A stretch of DNA of 64,000 nucleotides from Datisca glomerata. Its lineage: Eukaryota > Streptophyta > Magnoliopsida > Cucurbitales > Datiscaceae. Within the stretch, counting starts at the first letter, position 1, and each line of letters opens with the position of its first letter. The position numbers and the translations under genes are program-made. Positions 55,183 through 64,000 of the stretch are shown piece after piece. Location: positions 620,001 through 684,000 of the forward strand of contig QANY01011382.1 of NCBI GenBank assembly GCA_003255025.1, written 5' to 3'. Under the pieces are notes generated by a model that was not told where the DNA came from, did not search any database, and worked only from the letters and a program-made list of their open reading frames with translations.

Positions 55183-57335
55183 CACTACAAGAAAACAGTT
55201 CTATTGTGACGGTTTATAATCATCGCTATAGCTATGGTGATGGTTTACAAATCGTCAGGACTGTCGCCGTCGGAAAAACTATTGCAACGGTTTTTGCAAC
55301 CGTCGGAGAACGTCACTAAAAATTCATCTATCGCAACGGTTAAAAAATCGTCGCCATAGACAACCTATTGCGACGATTACATTGAATTTCACAATATCTA
55401 CATGCTTCTTTTACTTGCGGCGGTTCTTAGAATCGCCATACTTGATCATTTATTTTTTAAAAATATCAGTGGTTTGTAAAACCACCGGTGTTGTTACAAT
55501 ATTTTTAAAAAAAATCATATATTTTTAGGTAAACTACTACCAAATTCACCACATTATCTCTCTCTCCTCTTGGATCTTCTTTTTCTCTCTAAAGTCTGTC
55601 TTCCTCTGATAGATGTAAAATGCTCCACTTATTGCACTTTATGATTTCCTAAAATTTATTGATGCATAACATGCAAAAATCTAACTTTTGTGTAAGTGGG
55701 GGTTAAAAAATTATGAGAAATGTGTAATGGCAAAATAAACAATATAACTCGCTTGCTCCCGTCCATGTAATTGGTACCATCTTGTCAAAATATGTAAAAA
55801 TCCATTACTAAAGAGTCTGCCAAATTTGGTCGGTCGGAATAGATATTCAATCACTGATAACAAAGCCAAACGAACCTAGAGATGTCGTTTATCTCGACAT
55901 ATGAATATTCAACAATGTGTATACAACAAGAGGTTTACTATACTACAGAGGAGGGAGCAATGTTAGATACAATATGACATCAGATTAATCAACGGCACAA
56001 AAATGGATTTTGCGAGATTGAATATCATTGTAAATCATTATCCCCTAATCATAGAGTAAATGGATAAGTATCATTGTAAAGCTTTTTGACAAATGATACA
56101 CTCACTCAATTTTGGTGAACCACATTTGTTGGAAAAAACCAAGAGAAGCCAATATATCCCCCCTATCCAGACATTGCATGAATGAGTGAATCACCAGCGT
56201 TTAGACAACATTAAGGTCACAAAAAATATTACAATAAATAACTAAATTAGAAGAAAGTTCTACACAATCAACAATTTTTAGAAAAAGGCATTGACATAAA
56301 GTTGTTTATTTATTATATATAAATTTAAGAAAACCAAATAGAACAATATAATTATTTTCTATATCGGTATAACAATATAATTATCTGGGCTCAGAAGCAA
56401 TGAGAACTAGATCCAACAATGCTTCTTAGAATCCAAAATTTAAGTCCCATTCGAGAAGTGGATCAAGCTTTATAATGTTCTTCTCCCTCAAGAAAATTAT
56501 AAAAATGCAAACGTAAAAAATGCAAAGCTCAAAAAATGAAAAATCATAAAAAGAATACTATAAATCAAGAAAATTAATGGAGAAGAATGAACCTACCGCG
56601 GCTGATCAATGAAGAGGCGAATCACCGTACCAGGGTTAAGCTATGGCGAGGAGCACGAGACAAAGATCGCCGTTAAAAATCGGGGAAAATCGCGCCTGTG
56701 TTGAGAGCTGGGGAAAACAGTGGGAAAATGGAGAAGAAGACGCGCGAATGGGGTTAATTTAGGGTTTCTTATTGTGACGGTTTTTAAAAATTTTCGCTAT
56801 AGATATTTAGAGTTTCTTTTTGCGACGGGTTTCAAAATCCGTCGCAGTATTGATTAAAAAAGTTAAACTACACCGTTTTATTAAATAACCCCTTAAAGCA
56901 TTTTGCGACGGTTTCATGTAACTGTCGCAATATATATTTTTGCCGATGGTTTATTAAAATCGTCGCAATAGAAATTAAAAAAAGCAAAAATATTAAGTAA
57001 CCCCTCAAAGAAATTTATGACGGTTATCATAAACCGTCGTAATTTCTCAATTAATTGCGACGGTTAACATGAACCGTCGCAATACTTCAATTAATTGCGA
57101 TGGTTTAATAGAATCATCATAATACAAAAATAAAAAAAGTAATTAATAGCGACGGTTCAGTTAAACCGTCGTAATATGTTACATGTTGTGACGGTGAAAT
57201 TAAAACCATCGGTAAAATACAACTAATTATTACGGTTGACTAAACCGTCATAATTGATCTCCTTTTCAACAATTAGCGATGGTTGCTTAAACCGTTATCA
57301 TATAACCACCGCAATTGAGGGATTTTGTTGTAGTG
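55183..57335. mobile_element. Non-autonomous CACTA (En/Spm) transposon
   Basis: Ends CACTACAAGAAAAC (55183) and, inverted, CACTACAACAAAAT (57335), with TSD ttt on both sides. Both subterminal parts (55203-55470 and 56770-57320) are packed with short inverted units of the type gcgacggtttnnnaaccgtcgc, more than a dozen. The centre (55480-56760) has no transposase. A GC-richer piece at 56590-56760 (cgcggctgatcaatgaagag, gaagaagacgcgcgaatgg) looks like it could derive from a host gene leader. 2153 bp. Mobilised only by another CACTA. Confidence 0.9.
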
Positions 57336-57338
57336 TTT

Positions 57339-59239
57339 GCACAAGAAGCTAACATTCTTGTAAAATATCTTTGTTCTTCCGTGGTAATTAAGTACTGCGT
57401 GTAAACATGACTTGTATCTTAAGTTAATCATTTGTCTACGGTTTATCTCCTCACTAAAAAGCAAAACGATTTGTTGGGAGTAAAAGTAAAAGTTAGTATT
57501 TTAAATTAAGATAAAGAACAAAGAAAATACTACATTCACATGCTCCATATAGGGTCTTAAACCATTTTAGTATGGGTCAACTAAAAGTGATCGACTCTAG
57601 ACAATTAGATAAAGTGATTCAAAACCCAGAATTTATCGGTTAGAATATAGGTTGGGACGATGCACAATTAGCATCAAGCCCACATGTCTAAAAAGTTAGG
57701 AGAATCAGAGTCATTTTGTCTTTTCTCTGAATTTGACTTCGTGATTATGACCATTGAAGATTTCAGAATTTGGGGTGCAGTGATAGAAATGGAAATAGAA
57801 AAAAAAACAGAGCTAGGGACGATGGCCTAGAGGGAAAGAGAGTGAGAGAGAGAGCTGGTTAAATATGAACCAAGCATGCACACAGTCTCTACTCCATGAA
57901 AGATTAACCAATTTCTGCTCCATGAAATCTAAATTTTCATGGGGTTCCTTTAACTTTTCTTTCCTCATTTCAAGATTCAAACATAGCATAATTATTCTAA
58001 CATCAAACTTTTAATTCTAAAAAGGAACTACACAAGCTTTGTCTCTATAATTATAATTTTATGTAGGTAAACGACCTATGTACATTGTGTTACTTATTTG
58101 TGTTTCTTATGTAGAAAAACAAAGAAATGCCGAAGATGAAAGGAAACTGAAAATATATTTGTCCATTGAAGAACGAAGAAAGAAATTTGATAAATCTTCC
58201 GATTCAAAAGATAAATGCTTTCATTGGAAAAATTCAGAGACACCAGAAAAAACAAGTGAAGACTATTTCTCTACATACTGAATGAACTGTAAGAAAAAAA
58301 ATCACCAAAAAGTCAATGTCCATGAATATATTGTTTCCATTATTTTTATGAGAAAGAACCAATGAAAATAAGCTTCATTGTACATTGCTATATATACCAT
58401 CTGTAATTCTTTAGATAAAAATAAGAAAATAAAATAAAGATGTCAAGCATTAGTTATTCTTATCTTTAAATCTTTTTTATTATTTTTAAATTTCTTCATC
58501 TTGTGAAGCATGTACTATTCTATTAGTAAGTATATAAAAGCACCAAATTCAGAGAAACTTTTTTTTTTTAGATTATTATGTCCTTGCTATATTTAAAACT
58601 TCTTAATTTTTCTCAAATTAGTATCTTAGGTCCTGCCAATGCATAGTGTTTATCATGAAACTACATTTTAAATATTCACTTAACTTAATTGGGCATTAAA
58701 ACTACATTCATTCTAAATGAATTGACTGTTGAGTGAAATTTTGAGTACACGACTCTAAATTTACTAATATTGGACACAAACAAGTAAGCAAATTATTTGT
58801 ATTATACCCTCAATAAAAGACACTACAACACTTTCCAAAAACCACTCATAATTTGTAGTAAAATACAAATAAACACTCAATATAAAGCTCACAACTCACA
58901 TTCAAGACACCACACTCAAACTAAGAATACAATGCTTTTTTTTAAGGATGTCTTTCTCCATGCAAGGAGAAGTATTTTACAGTCCCCACCATGCAATCTA
59001 AAAATTATTAAACTAAGAAATCATTCTAGCCATACATTATTAGCATATTCTACGCGCTTCTCCTAAAAAATCTCATTTCTACATCTTTCTATAATTTTCT
59101 GGTCCTCACCATTCTACACACTTCTAAAAATATATTCCTTTCACATTTATTGAGAAGCTTTTATTGTCTTGGGTTTAGATAAAATGGATTGGATTTTTAT
59201 TTAATTTCTTAGGAACTATCTTTCTTCTATCTACATGGT
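57339..59239. other. AT-rich intergenic stretch
   Basis: A 67-codon plus frame (58078-58278) preceded by cttatgtag at 58113 gives KQRNAEDERKLKIYLSIEER and more, lysine/glutamate-rich and unrecognised. A GA-rich stretch lies at 57835-57865. Nothing firmer. Confidence 0.4.
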
Positions 59240-60760
59240 TGATTGTCTGGCTTCCCCACTACTTATATTGATTTCGTCCCACTCTATGCTGTGTTCCGCA
59301 TGCTGGCTTCCCCATGTTCTTATTCCATTATTGTCATTATTGGTTTACTGATGGATGTCTCTATCTCTATGTGTCTGGCTCCCCGACTACCATGTCTTTT
59401 TTTATTAAAAAGAGGGAAGCGAAAGCGCCTCCCATATGGCGCACCCAGAACAGCATCCATGAAAAGAAAGCGGAAGCCCCCATTCCCCAGTTATTTTCAA
59501 ACAACACAAAGAAAAAAGCAAGACTTAAGTGGTTAGTCAGAGCAAAGAATATACGAATCTACGAGATATTGGAAAGGTCGAAGTCAGCTCTTCCTTAGAC
59601 ATAGGAAGATAAGATGAGGAGGGCGTAGGTTGATTTCTATTCATAATAGGTCTTTTTTTGCATCAAAATCCGTTGGGGAATCAACCGATCTTCCTTATAT
59701 ACGTAACTTTTGCACTTAGTCTGTCGTTTCCTAATCCTCCTCTTCCCCACAAAAGCCAGCTGGAGTGTGTCCAGTCTTATCTTCCCATGGACAACTTCTT
59801 CCTCTGCCCTTACCAAAACTTTCCTACTTAGTTCCTTTTCTTTCCATCTTTTCCTTTGGTTTTGCCTCAGAATAACTGGTATATGAATACCACCCATCCT
59901 TTCTCCTCCAATTGACTTGGCACATTTGCCTTCACTGTCAATTGTAAGGGCGATAAGGATCCCCATTCATTTCGTCATTCCCGTCACTACGGATTGATTG
60001 TCCCTATCTAACTACATGGTAGTGGTCTAGGGAGCACAATTGCTAGAGCACGAGAGAATGAATAGTAATGATTTCAGCAAGAGCAGTCGGACGGACTACT
60101 GAGTCTAGTGACTACTAAAGTAGAGTTGAGTCAAAAGGTATGGTATAGCAACCTTTCCGAGTGAGCCTCTGGGATCTCCTGTAAACCCCCATGATGTAGT
60201 AAAGGGAGGATATTAGGGGAAGCAGTTTTAGCAACATAAAGTGCGAATAAAAGTTCATCAGGACATTTTCTTTGACAACTGAACTATCATCACCGTTCTT
60301 AAGCCTAGACTTTTGGGGGGTTATATTCAAAATCTCGCAGAGCTTCATTCTACAAGCATTCCTATTTTAGAAAGGTATATGGATTCCAGATCATAAAGAA
60401 AGGAAATTTCTTCTGCGACCGATGTGACCGAAGATTGAATTGGTACCAACAAACCAGGAACTGATGGAATTGATTATTTAAAGAGGGTTCGGAAGAAAAA
60501 AGAAAAAGGTATAAGCAGAGGCAGGTCTGCCTAGAAAGATAAAGGTAGAAATAGAGTTCCAAAAGGAATTGACTCCTCAGAGGGGGGTAGGAGAACTAAG
60601 CTAAGTAAGAAAACATTTCTAGCTATAAGAGAGCAGAGTTATAGCAATTGAACTCTTCCCCTATGAAGGGATCGATTATTCCTCTTATTTTGAATAGCCA
60701 AGGTCTTTGTGTCTTGGGCAATAATGAGTTCCGATTGGTAATACATACAAGGCTTAGGTT
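59240..60760. other. Probable mitochondrial DNA insertion (NUMT)
   Basis: This block differs from its AT-rich flanks: about 42-45% GC, few homopolymers, and words typical of plant mitochondrial intergenic DNA (gaaagcggaagcccccattc, ctatgaagggatcgattatt, ctgatggatgtctctatctc). It has overlapping medium-length frames on both strands (59243-59598 plus, 59966-59637 minus, neither recognised). No chloroplast gene and no known mitochondrial gene could be named. Assignment is by style and needs a search. Confidence 0.45.
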
Positions 60761-61960
60761 TTTTTCCTCAATCGGGAATTTAGAGGTGGTGTTTTAAGAA
60801 TTGTAACTTTTTAAAAGTTTTAGGTAAATAGCAGGTTTTTATAACTGTCAATAATTTAAGACCAAAATGATCATAATCTAAGTATGATGTATTTGAAGGA
60901 TTTTCAGGTAAATAAGTGGTAAGATTAATTTGATGAGGTAATTAATGCTTATAATATTTTTTAAAATTTGAAAAATTAAAAACCACTAACAGCTCGATCA
61001 AACACTGAAAAGTTTGAAATCCACTACAATCCCGCTTAAAATAAATTGGAAACCATCTATCACCTATTTAAAAAAATTTGAAAAAGAAAACCCGACATTA
61101 TCGCTAATCAAATCATCTCAAATAAAAAAACATCCATTAATCAACCATAAAAAAAAACTAAAACCTAACAAGCTTTTCGAGTAGAACCCTAAAATCAACT
61201 TTTAAACACGATCCTAAAGCATTCTAGGGAGAAAATGAAAGATCGAAGCCTTCAACCAGACTTCTTGCAATACCCTTCCAGCATGAGATCGAAGCCATCA
61301 ATGAATGATTGATTTTGGCTATGGTTAGTAGTATATTAATCTGAAAGTTTCCTCCTTTGTGAGAAAATCTACATATATACGTGATTATTTTCCTATTGGT
61401 TAATAGATGATTGAACATTAAACTATCATCCAAATTGGTTGCATCAAGTAATTAGGGGTTGATCTATTCAACGGTAAACAATATATTAATGTGAAAATTG
61501 TCCACTTTGTCAATAATAACTTCATTATGTGATTACTTTTTGATAGATAGAATGAAGATGCAAAATTTCTGAAAAATCTATGCAACAACATACATGTACC
61601 AAGGAAGAAGATAGATGAAGATAACTATGATAACTCAAATGGCAGAAAAAAGAGCAAACCTTCTAATCTTGAATCTCTAATGAAAATTTTCAAAATGTGT
61701 AATGGAGCTTCAAAAAAATTTCTACGGAGATGACTTGAAGCTTGACTACCATGAAAGTCATTGAAAACACAAAATCAGTGCCAACAAAATGTTCTCGTGT
61801 GATAGAACTTAGCTAAAAAGAAGAAGTGATTATATGATAACATTAATTAGATAATATCTTATATAAATCAGTATTAGCTGAAGTTAAGGAAAGAATTAAA
61901 ATCAGTAATTAAATGGGAGACTATGATCTAGCATAAATCCCATTCGCAACCACGTGCGAA
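60761..61960. other. AT-rich stretch, no gene recognised
   Basis: Only short frames. gatcgaagcc...tcaa recurs at 61241 and 61289, a short local duplication. No element ends seen. Confidence 0.5.
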
Positions 61961-61969
61961 GAACGAGAG

Positions 61970-63340
61970 GCCTTCAAAAAATTGACGTCAGCAGGAACCG
62001 GTGGAGTCGCGGGGTATCGCCGCCACCTCCAAACACCCATCTCCTCGTACAGGTGCGAAGAACTAAAGGAAGGGGAGACTGACTTCTTAACAGGCGAGGG
62101 AGGAGGCGTGGCAGTCTTATTTGCAACAGGGGGAACCTCATCAGCAACGGCGGCAGCGGGGGGGGGGGGGGATCGGCAACGGGAGCATGGAGATTAAGGA
62201 CGGGGGAGTGACATCCCCTGAAGCGGTACCTAACTAGCTGGTGTTCCCCGTCTTTTGACGCTTGCCCTCATCAGTACCCCCCCAGATTACTCCTTAGACA
62301 CTTCAACATCTCGAGCTAGTTGTACGTGAAACAGAAAACCGCGTCCTATTCTTCTGTCTCTGTGCAACTTCCCATTTAGCCTCACGTTCTCTTTCTTCCC
62401 GAGCAAACCCTTCTTCTTCTCGCTCTAATCCTAAAGATGCAGAAGAGCTTGACCATACCACTTGACAGAAAGTGGGAACAAGGATTGCAACAAGATTGGC
62501 CCGAGGGACTTCTGTTGCAGAAGATGATGGGGCAACAAACTTAGCGACTGGAATGGGTGCGACTGCAACTTTGATCTCCCTCCTTGGGTCAAGAAGATCT
62601 CTCCAGTCCCACCCGGGCAATTATAGGCGACACAGATTAATGCAGTTACTTCTTTTCAGGGTGAAAGATCTCTTGTTTAGATTCTTGTCTGCATAAAACA
62701 AAAAATATGTCAGTATTTAGAAAAGATAAATGCAACAAATGAAACAACAAAATTAAAACAGAAGCAAAAAAATAAAAGGAAATGGAAGCTCCAGCCACTT
62801 ATTGAACTCTCCCCAGATTCGGGGAATGACCAAACGACCGTCGCCACCCTAGTTTCCACCTATAAGAAGTGTACCCTCCTCCCAACCTTTATCCCCACTG
62901 GGGAGGTCAGTGACTAATCTTCCCCGCTTCTCACTCGCGCGGGGAGCCAAGTAATAGGACAGTCTACGCCTTTTCACTATGTACACGGTGTGGATTTCAT
63001 CTACCCCTATATTTAAATTATGGCTCTTGTTGAGGGCTTCAATCCCTAGAAGAACCGTATAGTACTAGAGGTATATTGGGAGGGGGCGAGATTGAAAGTA
63101 CTAAAAAATTCTTGGAAAGAGGAGAGAGAGAAAGTTTTAAACCTAATGCTATATACATTGGGGTTAGAGAAATTTGGTAGGGAGGATTACATGAGGAAGA
63201 TTTATAGATTCTTTCTCCGATATCACAAACTACGTCTGGAGGGAATCCGTTCCTGTGAAGGGCAAGAAAGTGGTTAAATTCATTCTTATTTATAACTAGG
63301 GGAACGATGACCTTAAATGGATGCTCCTCCATTGCTACTA
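61970..63340 (-). pseudogene. Second Tat-type antisense frame (gypsy-type transposon domain)
   Basis: On minus, 63332-63039 reads NEFNHFLALHRNGFPPDVVC then MYIALGLKLSLSPLSKNFL, matching the spacing of the gypsy-type transposon domain (G-L-x-x-x-L-S-P block). It continues after a stop with RRRLSYYLAPRASEKRG, LVTDLPSGDKGW and IPRIWGEFNKWLELP. After an intron-like gap, 62620-62303 is rich in E/R/K (EREEEGFAREEREREAKWEV), a coiled-coil tail. This parallels the frame at 14365-12885. From 61980 to 62300 GC-rich sequence follows, with a run of 13 G at 62159-62171. Stops are few, so it is less decayed than the first copy. Confidence 0.6.
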
Positions 63341-64000
63341 GGAAAAGAAATGTGAAACAGAAAAGGCAAGAAGAAAAGAGATAGAGAAGACGAATAAGGG
63401 AAAACCTACAGAAGATAGGAATGAGCGTGAAAAGAAAAAAAAATGAGGGAAACCAATGTGATATAGGCTACAGACTCCAAAATCATGTTAAAAATGTTTA
63501 ATGGATTTGAAAGTGAAAAGACACCAATTTTGAAAAGGGGAAGGGCAAACGACGGGCGTACAGGGAAAAGTACAATGAAATTATTACTTCCGCTCTACCT
63601 AAACCAGGCCAGCCAATTGCAACGCAACAGGTAGAGAAAATAAGACCTAACGAACATAAATGCGCATAACGCAAGAGCTGTAAAATGGAACGACACGTGT
63701 GAGGAACAAAAAATAAGACCTACGCGCACGCATATCACGATAAGATAAAAAAGACATAAAAAGACGGAATGAAATTTCTGAGGAGCATGTCAGCAACCTC
63801 AGAAACGAGGCAATGGTGGTACACCATTTCATTATTTAAAAATAAATGATTTTTCTTGCGCAACACTTAATATTTTGTAGAATAAAAGAAGATCCTAAAA
63901 ATGGATGAAAGTGGACCAAAGCCAAAGCCACTCTCCCATAAAACTAGACGCGTGTTGAGAGCATTCATTACACATCGACGAGCATCACCGAATAGCAATG
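63341..64000. other. Right edge, presumably 3' part of a Tat-type element
   Basis: Purine-rich, non-coding sequence upstream of the antisense frame. By analogy to 14365-15075 an LTR would be expected further right, outside the window. Confidence 0.35.

Noticed and set aside
62159..62171. Poly-G run as a quadruplex or regulatory site
   Set aside because: A single homopolymer; length in assemblies is unreliable and nothing links it to a gene.

Overview
This is nuclear DNA of a flowering plant, most likely a eudicot. It is AT-rich and has an intron-containing importin-beta-family gene, a plant 1-Cys peroxiredoxin gene with four exons, and a nuclear tRNA-Ala. Almost everything else is transposable-element and viral debris typical of plants: Ty3/gypsy (Tat type), Ty1/copia, hAT, Mutator-like (MULE), CACTA, possible Helitrons, and integrated caulimovirus-like sequence. 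I cannot name the genus. Two runs of N (around 31,214 and 35,546-35,559) mark an unplaced base and an assembly gap.

Layout, left to right. 1-1,824: 5' part (minus strand, first four exons) of an importin-beta/ARM-repeat gene whose remainder lies left of the window. 2,042-2,114: tRNA-Ala(UGC). 2,362-15,866: a decayed Tat-type gypsy element with two LTRs, gag, protease, RT, RNase H and integrase on plus, and an antisense reading frame before the 3' LTR. It is interrupted by an AT-rich insert and by a 2-kb solo LTR of another family. 16,210-17,763: the 1-Cys peroxiredoxin gene, the only complete and apparently intact protein gene; the Tat LTR ends 343 bp before its ATG. 18,379-18,960: a 50-bp minisatellite. 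19,480-22,010: a scrambled endogenous pararetrovirus with pieces in both orientations. 23,267-27,691: a minus-strand, pol-less gypsy element with tandem repeats inside its LTRs and in its body. 28,598-29,830: copia gag/protease remnant. 30,773-34,834: a hAT element carrying a pararetrovirus insertion. 35,190-37,540: two copies of a GRF zinc-finger gene piece, the second split by a 932-bp MULE. 39,184-41,825: a MULE with a broken, internally deleted transposase and a perfect 9-bp target duplication. 43,722-50,603: a near full-length copia element on minus, interrupted by a second 2-kb solo LTR with perfect CATAT duplications. 55,183-57,335: non-autonomous CACTA. 59,240-60,760: probable mitochondrial insertion. 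61,970-64,000: another Tat-type antisense reading frame running to the window edge.

Only the importin gene, the tRNA and the peroxiredoxin look functional. The rest reads as a nested insertion history: the same LTR family landed in both the Tat and the copia element; a pararetrovirus sits at TA-rich sequence inside a hAT; a MULE broke a GRF gene. I found no convincing new biological system. The more unusual items are the paired Tat antisense frames, the repeat-bearing pol-less gypsy element and the virus-in-hAT arrangement.
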